Positions 27,080-35,843 are shown, counted from the first letter of the stretch. The stretch is 64,000 nt of DNA from Thiomicrorhabdus aquaedulcis (GCF_004001325.1 NZ_AP018723.1:1-64000), one strand, 5' to 3'. The notes: a model not told the origin generated them from the sequence alone. Program-made: numbers and translations.

Positions 27080-28294
27080 TTATTCAAATCCTCTCTCGGC
27101 AATACTAAGCGGTGTTTTTTTACTTTGGCCATTTAAAACGGTTAAAAAAGCTTTTTCTTTTGGTAAGTAGCTTGCGTAAAAACCAGTTATTTTCTGTGGC
27201 TTTTTAGTGATATTCATCTTGGTGTTTCGGTACAGGCACAGAACCTCTTCATCTGAAACCATTAGGGGTTTACACATGAAGTAACCAAGTTCTTGCATCA
27301 AGTTTTGATTCAAAAACGCATCAACATCATCGGCTTTAATCATGTCATTCAGAGAAGGTAAATTTAGCTCTTTGCTTTTCGCTCCTGAGTCCAGTCCACC
27401 TTCATGCCTGACTACCGACAATTCCATTTTTGCTTGTATTGCTTGCGTATTTGTTTTGATTTGATTTAGCTCACTCTCTAAGCTCGCTATTAAAGAATTC
27501 AGTTTTTTGATGCTTTCTTCAGCCGTGGTTTTTGATTCGCTAAAAATCTTGTTATTGCCTTCAAATTCAGTTTTTAAAACATTTAGCTGTTCGGAAATCG
27601 CTAATTCAGATTTTTTAATAGACGCTTCCATTGTTTGATTAATTGTTACCGTCGCAATACAAATGGCCGAAACCATAATCAGGGGGGTTGCGATAGATTT
27701 AAACGAAAGGTTGTGTGATAAACTGGATAAAAACGCTTCTTTATTCATTTCCATGAAGTTTGTTTTTCTCAACACTTGTTCAGGTTTAACTGCATTAAAA
27801 ACGCTTTTGTCGTCTAAAAAGAACCGCTTCCCCTCGAAAATTTCAATGTACTTATCAAATAAAAAGGTTGCCTTTAAACCTTCTGAAAAAGCGGCTTTTT
27901 CTATGTTTTTAGCAAAGTCAGAAACTTCGTTTTCACTTCCACATTTTGCATAGGACTTAATTAATCCATCGCTGATTGCAACCAAGGCAGAATGTTCAAA
28001 ATTAATATAAATTTTATAATCCGAAAAAGCGTTAAATGCATAATGAGTTCTGCAATATTCGTGAAATGGGAGCTCATTGGTTATGGCCACGTATCCTTCA
28101 TCAAAAACGATTAAGTCAAGTCCATCTTTAGATTCTGAATAGGTGTAAAAGCCCACCCCAATTCGAGATTGCACAAATTTCTCGCGTTTCTTTCCCTTAA
28201 GGCTGCTCGGAACTGATATAAGACCCCTCAAGCCAATATTTTCAGGATAAGTTATGACGTAGTTATTCTTGTTTTTTGAGGCTTTTTTAGTCAT
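27080..28294 (-). CDS. pilO: PilO-type pilus accessory protein
   Basis: About 404 residues from ATG 28294, which overlaps the ATPase stop; the TTG further upstream is less likely. One membrane helix near residues 205-225 (ATPLIMVSAICIATVTI), followed by a coiled coil (about 228-295) and a small C-terminal periplasmic domain. The N-terminal 190 residues form a cytosolic domain. This topology and the position between the ATPase and secretin genes match PilO of R64-type thin pili. Sequence identity itself is not obvious, so the call leans on synteny. Confidence 0.7.
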   Translation of the reverse strand: MTKKASKNKNNYVITYPENIGLRGLISVPSSLKGKKREKFVQSRIGVGFYTYSESKDGLDLIVFDEGYVAITNELPFHEYCRTHYAFNAFSDYKIYINFEHSALVAISDGLIKSYAKCGSENEVSDFAKNIEKAAFSEGLKATFLFDKYIEIFEGKRFFLDDKSVFNAVKPEQVLRKTNFMEMNKEAFLSSLSHNLSFKSIATPLIMVSAICIATVTINQTMEASIKKSELAISEQLNVLKTEFEGNNKIFSESKTTAEESIKKLNSLIASLESELNQIKTNTQAIQAKMELSVVRHEGGLDSGAKSKELNLPSLNDMIKADDVDAFLNQNLMQELGYFMCKPLMVSDEEVLCLYRNTKMNITKKPQKITGFYASYLPKEKAFLTVLNGQSKKTPLSIAERGFE

Positions 28295-29726
28295 TTGTTT
28301 CAATTTCCGTTAATCCATTAAACCCAATTTCATACCTTAGCTTCAGACCTTCTCTGTCATCACTGGGCACAAGTTCTTGATGCACCATCACCCCAGTGGC
28401 TTTAATAAACGCCTCAATGTTGCCCACCTTTAAATCCTCTAATCTATCTCTTACAGCACCAATTCCATTGGCGTGAATAGTGGTTAATACCAGGTGCCCA
28501 GTTAAAGCCATTTCTACCGCTCTTGATGCCGTCTCTGCATCTCGTATTTCACCCAGCAATATTGCATCGGGTGCCTGTCTTAAAATGGAACGAATCGTTT
28601 GAGAGAAGCTTTGACCAGCATCTTCGTTTATCTGTACCTGGTTAATGTTTTTGATACGTATCTCAACGGGGTCTTCCATCGTGATGATGTTGTACGCGTC
28701 TGCGTCAAGTTCTGAAAGCATTGAATAGAGCGTGGTGGTCTTACCGGAGCCGGTCACGCCAGAAAGAACAATAATGCCTTTAAGCCCTTTGATGATTTTC
28801 TTCACTCTGTCTGCGTGATGTTTTTCAAACCCAAGCGTCTCTAAATCAAAACGGTCTTCCATCTGGATTCTCAACGTGATTTGCTCGCCAGAAACGGTTG
28901 TAATCGAACTAACGCGGATACTTAAAATATACTTGTCTTGCAGTATTTTGACTTCCAATGAGCCGTCTTGATGCCCACGTATCTTTCCAGCTTCCATTCC
29001 GGCTCTTTGCTTAATCGCTTGTACAAGACGCTTGGCGTTATCCTTTGGCAGTGCAAATTGGAATTTCTTTTTCCGGTCTATCCTGAAAAAAACATAGGAG
29101 AGAGATTCATCCGTTGTTGAATAGTTAATAAAAATATCCGAAGACCTTTCCAGTGCAGCGTATTCAAACATGAGGCTAATAAAGTCGTTAATACCTTCGC
29201 CTTTATCATGGTCTCCCTTTAGCATTTCATAAATTTTTTCACGATAATTTTCGTTATCGACGTACATTTTTCTTTGCAAAAGAGACAGAGAAAGCTTCGT
29301 TACTACGAAATACTCAACCTCAAAACCATGTTTTTTATAAAAGCCTTTTGTTTTAAGGTGAGCAACTGGGTCGGACGGGTCGGTAATGGCGATAAGCACT
29401 TTGTTTTTAGTTTCATCTAAATCGAATAAGCATTGCCCACGGGACTTAGAAACCGATTCCGCCAAGTTGTAATTAAACGTGATTGCTTTATCGTTAATGA
29501 GCGGGATTTTTGAAATAACGTTTTCACTGGGAATGCCCATCTCAGCGGAAACGGCTCTTAATATTTTTATTTCACTCGCAAAGCCAAGTATGGCTATGGC
29601 ATCCGGCACGCTTAATCCGGCTCTTAAGAGCGATTCATGCTTCGCCATTTCAAGCTGGTTTTCAGTGATAATCTCTTTTTCAATCAGGATTTTTTCGATA
29701 AATAATGAATGCTTATCATTGAACAT
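28287..29726 (-). CDS. pilQ: PilQ/GspE-type pilus assembly ATPase
   Basis: Hexameric ATPase that powers pilin assembly. Walker A GVTGSGKTTTLY (about 318-329), Asp box ITMEDPVE, Walker B RQAPDAILLGEIRDAETA and His box ALTGHLVLTTIHAN. An N-terminal GspE-like domain (about 1-150) is present; the tetracysteine zinc site of GspE is absent, as in many type IVB ATPases. 479 residues. The stop codon overlaps the downstream accessory gene start. Confidence 0.93.
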   Translation of the reverse strand: MFNDKHSLFIEKILIEKEIITENQLEMAKHESLLRAGLSVPDAIAILGFASEIKILRAVSAEMGIPSENVISKIPLINDKAITFNYNLAESVSKSRGQCLFDLDETKNKVLIAITDPSDPVAHLKTKGFYKKHGFEVEYFVVTKLSLSLLQRKMYVDNENYREKIYEMLKGDHDKGEGINDFISLMFEYAALERSSDIFINYSTTDESLSYVFFRIDRKKKFQFALPKDNAKRLVQAIKQRAGMEAGKIRGHQDGSLEVKILQDKYILSIRVSSITTVSGEQITLRIQMEDRFDLETLGFEKHHADRVKKIIKGLKGIIVLSGVTGSGKTTTLYSMLSELDADAYNIITMEDPVEIRIKNINQVQINEDAGQSFSQTIRSILRQAPDAILLGEIRDAETASRAVEMALTGHLVLTTIHANGIGAVRDRLEDLKVGNIEAFIKATGVMVHQELVPSDDREGLKLRYEIGFNGLTEIETND

Positions 29727-29727
29727 G

Positions 29728-30168
29728 TTATTCAGTCCTTACGCGTGCGTTGTTCATATTCAGTCTTTCAATAGACACATCAATAAGGGCTTGGTCGTCA
29801 GGGTTTGTACTAGAAATAAAAGCGTAAAATATGTTTTTGTATCCGTCTACAGTCACTTTATGAATCTCCCATGTAAGCGCATCCATATCGTTAAAAACGT
29901 CTGGAATCATGGTGAGAATTCCGGCGTCAACAAGTTCCGGCAAAAAATCATGGTCGCCATTCGCATTGAGAGCATCGTAGTCATAATTAGGTTGGCTCTC
30001 AAAAACAGTGACCTGTTCTTTAATGATGGACATAATCGACGTTACTTTTGAATTATCCACGGAACCCCACATGCTGCTAATGGCGTATCCAGATAGCACA
30101 GCCGCAATTATCGACCCGATAATGACCGATGGAAGGCTGAATCCTTTTTGCTTATCTATGTTTTTCAC
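29728..30168 (-). CDS. Type IV pilin-like protein
   Basis: 146 residues. Short leader MKNIDKQKG then FSLPSVIIGSIIAAVLSGYA, i.e. prepilin cleavage after Gly with a hydrophobic N-terminal helix. Position +5 is Ser rather than the usual Glu. The helix and flanking codons are almost identical to those of the pilin at 30241-30984, showing a duplication of the 5' part. The ATPase gene begins right after its stop. Likely a minor pilin. Confidence 0.75.
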   Translation of the reverse strand: MKNIDKQKGFSLPSVIIGSIIAAVLSGYAISSMWGSVDNSKVTSIMSIIKEQVTVFESQPNYDYDALNANGDHDFLPELVDAGILTMIPDVFNDMDALTWEIHKVTVDGYKNIFYAFISSTNPDDQALIDVSIERLNMNNARVRTE

Positions 30169-30195
30169 GTTTATCCTTTATTTAAAAGCAAATCC

Positions 30196-30222
30196 AAAAA
30201 CCCCTTCTTTAAAAAAGGGGTT
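30196..30222 (-). terminator. Terminator after the main pilin gene
   Basis: AAACCCC/GGGGTTT hairpin with As and Ts on both sides, 20 bases after the pilin stop (minus direction). A leaky stop here would give high pilin and lower assembly-gene expression. Confidence 0.65.
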
Positions 30223-30240
30223 TAAAGTTAGCTCTATTAA

Positions 30241-30984
30241 TTAGTTAAGTGGAGACACTGAATCACCGCCTGCGGATAAATCAATCGCAAACGTACCCAC
30301 ACCTAGCGTTGTAGGTGCTGTGTAATGAAGGTCGCCGGCCATGTCTGCTGGCAAGATAGACTTCGCCATAACAGGCGTAATGTAGAAACAGTCCGTTTCA
30401 GCGGTCGCTCTGGTTGCTGGTGCACTACAAGTGTTAGAGTAGATGAACTTACCTGCTGCGGTCGCGGCAGTCGTGTCATAGCGTAAATCCAACTCGGTTG
30501 CAATCGCGTTCAAGCGGTCACGACCTTGAGCGCCGTTTGCCGTCGCCTTAAGAGCGATGTACTGGTCGCTTCCACCCGCTGTGCCGTCAGCATCCATTAA
30601 AACTAATTGGTATTTAAATTCCTTTGGCATTTGACCGACACGAGAGAGTACAGATGTGTCTGAAGCGGTATCAAGAATTGATGGGAATCCGGTTAAGTCT
30701 TCTCTTAATCCAGCTACCGCATTTTTAACTTCTGCAATGGACGCAACTTCTGCCGCGACCGCCGCTTTATCCACGGAACCCCACATGGATGTAAGGGCGA
30801 CTCCTCCAAGTACAGCCGCAATTATCGACCCGATAATTACTGAGGGAAGGCTGAAACCTCCTTGCTTTAGTCGTAATTTTGCTAATCTTTCATTTTTTAA
30901 ATTAATGTTTTCACTCACGTTTACATTTCCTTTGTTGTTCAACATGTCTAATACCGCTTTTTCGTTTAAAGTGTTTTTTTGCAT
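30241..30984 (-). CDS. Type IV pilin-like protein, probable major pilin
   Basis: 247 residues from ATG 30984 (AAAGGA upstream). Long leader of 43 residues ending in KQGG, then FSLPSVIIGSIIAAVLGGVA, typical of class-B prepilins. The globular domain carries a C-terminal disulfide candidate (SNTC...TDCFYIT). Position +5 is Ser instead of Glu. The following terminator and its position first among the intact pilins suggest the major subunit. No prepilin peptidase gene is in this window. Confidence 0.82.
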   Translation of the reverse strand: MQKNTLNEKAVLDMLNNKGNVNVSENINLKNERLAKLRLKQGGFSLPSVIIGSIIAAVLGGVALTSMWGSVDKAAVAAEVASIAEVKNAVAGLREDLTGFPSILDTASDTSVLSRVGQMPKEFKYQLVLMDADGTAGGSDQYIALKATANGAQGRDRLNAIATELDLRYDTTAATAAGKFIYSNTCSAPATRATAETDCFYITPVMAKSILPADMAGDLHYTAPTTLGVGTFAIDLSAGGDSVSPLN

Positions 30985-31013
30985 TGCTATATCCTTTTAA
31001 GAACGTTTAAAAA

Positions 31014-31688
31014 TTAAAATATATCATCCGATGATTTGTTGTTATCTATGCCATTCAAACCTTTTGAATAGCACTCCCCAGTACCGCCAATCACAAAGTT
31101 ATTCCCAAATCCGTCTAATATCTCACTCCCTTCAAGATAATTTCCTGCCACTAATTGAATTGAATTGACTGCGTAAGCGCCCTCAATTGATTGATAATTT
31201 TGAGACGCTGTGCTGCAAGCCGTTATTTTTGATAAAGTCTTGCCCCTTGGTGTGGCCGCTAACTCAATTGTTGTAATAAGCAAGTAGTTCTCACTTCCTC
31301 TCGACAAGAATTCGTTTGAAGAGATTTCACTGTTAAGCCCGTCTTTAAACTGTGCAACCACGACCGCTGAATAAATGCTGCCAGAGCCTTCAAAACTAAA
31401 AGCAGAACCGCCGTTATTAAGCACCGCGAATGGGACACCTGTTAAATCAACCAACTTTCCAACGTCCATTTCGGAGTAGATACTCAAGCCGCTTAAATCC
31501 CCAGAAGAATTTCCGAACACAGCACCAGTCTGAGTGTAGGATGACAATATGGCTTTCTTAACGTACTGCATCGTGGCCGTTTGCTCGTTTTTCTCTTTTA
31601 AATCCAGAATAAAACCGGCTTGTGTAAATGCCGCCATAGACATAATGGAAAAGATAATGGCTGCAATTACGATAGAAGGTAAGGACAC
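31014..31688 (-). CDS. Pilin-like protein lacking a leader
   Basis: 224 residues from GTG 31688. It begins MSLPSIVIAAIIFSIMSMAA, which aligns with the mature pilin helix (FSLPSVII...) but has no leader and no Gly-Phe cleavage site; a stop codon lies in frame only four codons upstream. Either the 5' end is damaged or misread, or this is a pilin-like protein that is not processed. The rest is a globular beta-rich domain with two Cys (ITACS, GECYSKG). Part of the pil operon. Confidence 0.65.
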   Translation of the reverse strand: MSLPSIVIAAIIFSIMSMAAFTQAGFILDLKEKNEQTATMQYVKKAILSSYTQTGAVFGNSSGDLSGLSIYSEMDVGKLVDLTGVPFAVLNNGGSAFSFEGSGSIYSAVVVAQFKDGLNSEISSNEFLSRGSENYLLITTIELAATPRGKTLSKITACSTASQNYQSIEGAYAVNSIQLVAGNYLEGSEILDGFGNNFVIGGTGECYSKGLNGIDNNKSSDDIF

Positions 31689-31718
31689 GTTTTGTACTCA
31701 AGTTAAGATTGTTAAAAG

Positions 31719-32468
31719 TTAAGCCACTTCTCGCTGAGAGCGCATTTTGCGTCTAATACCGATAATCGAACGGCCAATGAACACCATTAGTCCTCGACTG
31801 ATTTGTATGTTTTTACGATAAAGTTCTGAAGTAAGGTTTGCCTCTTGACGAATATCAAACTGCCCGGTCATTTCCAGGTATCCGGCCATATAGCAGGCTT
31901 CATCAATCTTAATAATCGTCGAGAGCAATCTGTTGCCATATCCCGTTGAGAATCCAGCGTCCACTTCAAGCGTGCTCGCACTGTCTGAAGCAAATGCCTC
32001 AATCGCGGTAGCCGCGTCGTACAGGCCTTTAACCTTAGCGTGGCGCTTATTCACATAGGTTTCGAGTTCAATCAATCGGTTGTTGATGATTTTCTGCATC
32101 TCTTCGTTGGTGTCACGAGCAATCGTGAGAGTCGCAATTTCTTTCGTGCGGTGCAGGTAGGTATCCAGGCGGTCATAAATAAGCGTGTAAAGAGCTTTAG
32201 CCGTTCGACTGCGTAATTTGATAGGGCGGATTAATCTATCTCGTTGAGAGGCACCCAGTATGTCTCGACTAAAGAACTCACTGTTTGAAAGCCTGGCTCT
32301 GGAGTCATCGGCTTGTTCGGTTTCATTGGTTTTAGCCGCATCACTCTTGGTGGGAGTTTTCTCAACGTCTGTTTTTACGGCAGCAGGTTCTTTGGCAACT
32401 TTCTCTGTGGCCGGTGCCTTTACAACCGGTTTTGCGGCTGTTGTGGTTTTTTTGTCTTCATCACTCAC
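31719..32468 (-). CDS. DUF1845/AcaB-like protein at the head of the pil operon
   Basis: 249 residues from GTG 32468 with AAGGAG upstream. The first 55 residues are an Ala/Lys/Thr low-complexity tail. The rest (LRSRTAKALYTLIYDRLDTY... GFSTGYGNRLLSTIIKIDEA ... ELYRKNIQISRGLMV) resembles the DUF1845/TIGR03761 family of integrative-element proteins that includes the transfer regulator AcaB of IncC plasmids. The resemblance is from memory and moderate. If right, it could tie pilus expression to conjugation control. Confidence 0.5.
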   Translation of the reverse strand: MSDEDKKTTTAAKPVVKAPATEKVAKEPAAVKTDVEKTPTKSDAAKTNETEQADDSRARLSNSEFFSRDILGASQRDRLIRPIKLRSRTAKALYTLIYDRLDTYLHRTKEIATLTIARDTNEEMQKIINNRLIELETYVNKRHAKVKGLYDAATAIEAFASDSASTLEVDAGFSTGYGNRLLSTIIKIDEACYMAGYLEMTGQFDIRQEANLTSELYRKNIQISRGLMVFIGRSIIGIRRKMRSQREVA

Positions 32469-32592
32469 GAATTTCTCCTTGGGAGGTTGATTGGTTCAGA
32501 AGACATTATGAATAATAGAAAATTTTAAAAAATGCGGCTTTGCTATGTTTTTCGTACACTTATCCTGATTTTGTTGTTTTTTTTAAAAAATA

Positions 32593-32620
32593 TTGACATG
32601 ACGGTGCCGTTCATTAGAAT
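32593..32620 (+). promoter_or_regulatory. Strong promoter, TTGACA-16-TAGAAT
   Basis: TTGACA at 32593-32598, 16 bases, TAGAAT at 32615-32620. It drives a short transcript that meets a strong terminator at 32940-32979, before ssb. Confidence 0.65.
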
Positions 32621-32638
32621 TAACAGCAACTCCAATCC

Positions 32639-32833
32639 ATGAGTGACGTTAAAAAGATTTGTTGTTGCGCGAATCTTGACGTGATAGATGGACTAGATAA
32701 AGAGGGCAACGCTTTGTCGAAAATTTCAAAACATCTATTAATGCCAGTTAATAGGCTCATTCTCATGTGCCTAGCTTCACACTATTTCCCGCTCTATCTT
32801 TCCTCTGTCTATGCACAAAGCATAGAACCATAA
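32639..32833 (+). CDS. Possible small protein, 64 aa
   Basis: ATG about 18 bases after the -10 box, with no Shine-Dalgarno. The product begins MSDVKKICCCANLDVIDGLD and ends in a hydrophobic stretch. No family recognised. A CTATGC/GCATAG hairpin lies within its 3' end (about 32810-32826), so this stretch could equally be part of a structured non-coding RNA. Confidence 0.3.
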   Translation: MSDVKKICCCANLDVIDGLDKEGNALSKISKHLLMPVNRLILMCLASHYFPLYLSSVYAQSIEP

Positions 32834-32862
32834 CTGCTACCTAAATTTCAGCGAAAACCTTG

Positions 32863-32934
32863 TGCGTATTTCATTAAGTACGCAGCGGCTTTTTACTGTC
32901 CTTTGACAGCAAAAGTCCTAGCAATTGCGTTAGG
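32863..32934 (+). ncRNA. Structured RNA or leader: three consecutive hairpins
   Basis: TGCGTA/TACGCA (32863-32884), CTGTC/GACAG (32896-32909) and CCTAGC/GCGTTAGG (32917-32934) follow one another and lead into the terminator at 32940. Together with the promoter at 32593 they define a transcript of about 350 bases that ends before ssb. Confidence 0.4.
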
Positions 32935-32939
32935 GTTTC

Positions 32940-32979
32940 AAGCTTGTTATTGCAACAAGCTTTTCTTTTCTCTTTTTGA
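32940..32979 (+). terminator. Rho-independent terminator upstream of ssb
   Basis: AAGCTTGTT (32940-32948) pairs with AACAAGCTT (32954-32962), loop of five, then a T-rich tract. Confidence 0.8.
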
Positions 32980-33075
32980 GAATCTATTTTTAGACGAATA
33001 AATGACGATTTATTTGAACTATTTTTTTGGGATTTTGACGAATTTCTCATTATTTTTTTAAAAAGGATACACATT

Positions 33076-33539
33076 ATGTTTATTTTAAATGTTGCTGGAG
33101 CTTTAGGTAAAGACGCTACGTTAAGAGCTGTTAATGGTTCAAGCGGAGCAACTTCTGTTTGCTCTTTCTCTATTGCTGCAAAGTCAAAAAGAAAGGAGCT
33201 GACGGTAAGCCTATTACTGTCTGGATTGAATGTTCTCTTTGGGGGAAACGTGCTGATGCGTTAGCACAATACCTAACAAAAGGAACCATAGTTGTAGTTA
33301 CTGGTGAGCCTGGTGTTGATTCTTATCAAAATCAGTCTGGTCAATTGCAACTAAAACAAGTTTTGACGGTTGAAGACATCACTCTTTTGGGCGGTGGCAC
33401 TAAACCTGTTCAACCGATGCAAGCGCCTCAATATCAACAACCGATGCAACAAGCTCCTATGGGTAATCCTGGGACGCAGTTCAGTTACGACACTGACGAT
33501 GTTCCATTTGGAAATTTTGAATTACGTACACTAGCGTAA
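33076..33539 (+). CDS. ssb: Single-stranded DNA-binding protein (one frameshift)
   Basis: OB-fold protein that coats single-stranded DNA during plasmid transfer and recombination. The first frame gives MFILNVAGALGKDATLRAVN...VCSFSIAAKS and the second continues with KKGADGKPITVWIECSLWGK, ALAQYLTKGTIVVVTGEP and EDITLLGGG. They join if the A-run 33186-33190 (five) is really six. After a Gln/Pro linker the acidic tail reads DTDDVPF, close to the DDIPF partner-binding tip, but the frame continues for twelve more residues; one extra T in the T-run just after GNF would end the protein there. AAAAGGATACACATT precedes the ATG. Confidence 0.9.
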
Positions 33540-33550
33540 TTTTTTACCTA

Positions 33551-33680
33551 ACCCCAGGGGTGTAAATCACCCTTTGGGGTGAACACCCCTTTTTTTACTC
33601 TTCTTCGGAACTTCTCTAAGTTCCCGAATATTGTCGGAATCTTAGAGAAGTTCCGATTAAGAGTATTTAAAGGAGTAAAA
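33551..33680 (+). promoter_or_regulatory. Pseudoknot leader 1 (upstream of the 33683 gene)
   Basis: Outer stem ACCCC (33551-33555)/GGGGT (33576-33580). GGGGTGT (33557-33563) can pair with ACACCCC (33583-33589), crossing that stem. TTTTACTC (33593-33600) is complementary to GAGTAAAA (33673-33680), which contains part of the ribosome site. A 21-bp hairpin (33597-33664, arms ACTCTT plus CGGAACTTCTCTAAG) competes for the same bases. A T7 run after the pseudoknot could also allow termination. Confidence 0.65.
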
Positions 33681-33682
33681 CC

Positions 33683-33835
33683 ATGTTTAATTTAACAGTT
33701 CCAAAAATCGCCCTTTTAAGCGCCGTTTTGTTAATCGCTCTCATTGAGAGTGGAATTGCTGGCGACGCATTTAAAAATTATGGCGATAACTCTCGCTTAT
33801 CGCATGTTCTTGAATCGAATAAAGGAGGTCTATAA
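33683..33835 (+). CDS. Small single-pass membrane or secreted protein, 50 aa
   Basis: ATG 33683 with AGGAGTAAAACC upstream; stop overlaps the primase start (TAATG), so the two are coupled. A hydrophobic helix (about residues 7-28: PKIALLSAVLLIALIESG) is followed by a polar tail. No family. First gene behind pseudoknot leader 1. Confidence 0.55.
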   Translation: MFNLTVPKIALLSAVLLIALIESGIAGDAFKNYGDNSRLSHVLESNKGGL

Positions 33836-34911
33836 TGGCCTTTTTTGATTCAGCAAGTGTCAAGACTGCCGCAGCCAATCATGGCTGGCTAGGCATTTTA
33901 AGCTCTATATGCCCAACCCTAGAAGAAGCGACGCAGAAAGTCGGACATCATGTTCCTTGCCCCGTAAATGGAGGCAAGGACGGGTTCCGTCTTTTTAAAG
34001 ACGCGCCTGTTTCGGGAGCTGGATATTCAAACAAGGAAGGTGCGCTTGGGGATGGCTTCGCTGTTCTTAAATTCGCAACCGGCCTGCCTTTTAAAGATGT
34101 TTTAACGTTGGTCGCCAATCATCTTGGTATGACGGACGAAAAACCGCTTTACGTCCAACCCAAACCGGTTATGCAAACCAGCTCGTTTGAAATTCCTCTT
34201 GGGGAGATTCAGATAAGAAGAGGTAAGCTTAACCAGTTCTGGGGACAGTCAAGCACTGTCCAGAAAGATGACCGCGTGGTGCAGTATTTGCGTCACCGTG
34301 GTATTCAAGGAGATTGGATGCTAGGTTTAAACAATGTTAGGTTTCATCCTAATGCGTGGTACAGAACTCCTAACGGGAACCAGGATGCCGCTCCAGCTAT
34401 GATACTGAAGTTTCAGTGTCCTGACGGTTCTGCGTGCAATATCCATAAAACTTTTTTATCCAGCAAAACCGCTGGCAAAAAAGAAATGGAAGATGCAAAA
34501 CTTATGATGAAACCCACTTCTAAGATGAGAGGCGGGGCGGTAAGAATAGGTGGTGTATCGGCTATCGTCTCGCACGATGGTATGTTGCATGTAAGTGAGG
34601 GGTTTGAGAATGCCGCAACCATAGCGGACATTTTCAACCAGCCAAGTTGGGCGACGTTGAATTGGGCTTTATTGCAAGGGTTTGAACCTCCTAGAGAGGT
34701 AAGAACACTTGTAATCTGGTGCGATAACGACCCTCTTGATGAGAGAGGCCATAATCCAGGTTTAGACGCAGCGGTTCGCTTGCAGAAGAGACTGGAGTTA
34801 ATGCGCCCAGACATTAAAATCATTCTAAAAACACCTCCTAACAAGAAGGAAGATTGGAATGACTTATACCAGGCAGGGAGAATAGATTTATTCTCGCTTG
34901 AAGGTATTTAA
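33835..34911 (+). CDS. TOPRIM-domain primase-like protein
   Basis: 358 residues, P4/DUF7146-type primase plan: an N-terminal zinc-finger-like region (VGHHVPCPVNGGKDGFRLF), a middle domain (QYLRHRGIQGDWMLGLNNVRFHPNAWY), and a C-terminal TOPRIM domain with TLVIWCDNDP (acidic metal site), GLDAAVRLQKRL and ending in KEDWNDLY. No helicase domain is present, so it is primase-only. Likely primes plasmid DNA in the recipient or at replication. AGGAGG upstream of the ATG. Confidence 0.82.
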   Translation: MAFFDSASVKTAAANHGWLGILSSICPTLEEATQKVGHHVPCPVNGGKDGFRLFKDAPVSGAGYSNKEGALGDGFAVLKFATGLPFKDVLTLVANHLGMTDEKPLYVQPKPVMQTSSFEIPLGEIQIRRGKLNQFWGQSSTVQKDDRVVQYLRHRGIQGDWMLGLNNVRFHPNAWYRTPNGNQDAAPAMILKFQCPDGSACNIHKTFLSSKTAGKKEMEDAKLMMKPTSKMRGGAVRIGGVSAIVSHDGMLHVSEGFENAATIADIFNQPSWATLNWALLQGFEPPREVRTLVIWCDNDPLDERGHNPGLDAAVRLQKRLELMRPDIKIILKTPPNKKEDWNDLYQAGRIDLFSLEGI

Positions 34912-35141
34912 TGTCACCCGTACTCCACTCGAAAGAGTGGAGCACACCCAACCATTACCAGGCTTAAAGGCTATTTGCTCTTCTCTCTGAGAGTTAATAA
35001 TTTTTATGCCTCTCTCCAGCATTGACGGAGAACTTACCTCGATATTGTTTCGAGTCTTGATTTTTCAAGATGCTAAAAAGACGTTTTTAGCAGTTAAATT
35101 TTATGAGTTTATGACGATAGACTTACTCTAGTTTTTTAATC
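34912..35141 (+). other. Intergenic region with three hairpins
   Basis: CTCCACTC-GAAA-GAGTGGAG (34923-34942, GNRA tetraloop) lies right after the primase stop, then TCTTGA/TCAAGA (35055-35070) and GCTAAAAA/TTTTTAGC (35072-35091). No gene seen. It leads into pseudoknot leader 2. Confidence 0.5.
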
Positions 35142-35184
35142 AACCCATTGGGTGCATGACACCCTTTAGGGTTTTCGTGTGCCC
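35142..35184 (+). promoter_or_regulatory. Pseudoknot leader 2 (upstream of the exonuclease gene)
   Basis: Outer stem AACCC (35142-35146)/GGGTT (35169-35173), inner GGGTG/CACCC, and GGGTGCATG (35150-35158) complementary to CGTGTGCCC (35176-35184) with G-U pairs. No clear anti-Shine-Dalgarno pairing in this copy. Confidence 0.6.
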
Positions 35185-35203
35185 GCCAAATAAAGGTAAT
35201 GCC

Positions 35204-35770
35204 ATGAATAACTTAATGATTGATATTGAAACCCTGGGCACTAAGCCTGGGTCTGTAATCGCTTCGATTGGAGCTGTGTTTTTTAACCCAGCAACCGGCG
35301 AAACGGGAGCTGAGTTTGAAGTTTTGATTTCGGTCGAAGCTTCAAAGAAGCTCGGATTAACTACCGACGCGGCAACCGTCGCTTGGTGGGACAAGCAATC
35401 TAAGAACGCCCAACAGCAGCTTCAAGGCTCTTTGAGTCCAGAACTGGCAATGGATGACTTCCTTCAGTTTGTAATCTCTCATTGCGAGAGGGACAAGGTG
35501 AAGGCTTGGGGTAACGGGGCATCTTTTGACCCGGTGCTCATCGAGGCTGCATTTGATAAATGCAACCAACGTTATGAAGTGAGCGTCGAAGCTCCTTTCA
35601 AATACTGGAACATTCGTGACGTAAGAACGCTTGTGGATTTAGGTCGAGAAATCGGTTTTGACCCCAAGCGTGATATGCCGTTTGATGGTGTGCCTCACAG
35701 CGCACTGGCCGATGCAAAGCATCAGGCAAAATATGTAAGTGCGATTTGGCAAGCTTTGCTAGGTCGCTAA
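35204..35770 (+). CDS. DEDDh 3'-5' exonuclease (Rv2179c/RNase T-like)
   Basis: 188 residues from ATG 35204 (AAAGG upstream); the longer in-frame start lies inside the leader RNA. Exo I: LMIDIETLGTKPG; Exo II: WGNGASFDPVLIEAAFD; Exo III: PHSALADAKHQAKYV, the DEDDh metal-binding set. 'WWDKQSKNAQQQL' after Exo I is typical of the phage- and plasmid-borne Rv2179c-like exonucleases. Acts on RNA or DNA 3' ends; exact substrate unknown. Confidence 0.88.
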   Translation: MNNLMIDIETLGTKPGSVIASIGAVFFNPATGETGAEFEVLISVEASKKLGLTTDAATVAWWDKQSKNAQQQLQGSLSPELAMDDFLQFVISHCERDKVKAWGNGASFDPVLIEAAFDKCNQRYEVSVEAPFKYWNIRDVRTLVDLGREIGFDPKRDMPFDGVPHSALADAKHQAKYVSAIWQALLGR

Positions 35771-35843
35771 TAAATCAACTGATTTGACGAAATCAGCCGC
35801 TATTCAAAACTTCACTTAATGACGATTGAGTATTATTTTTTAA

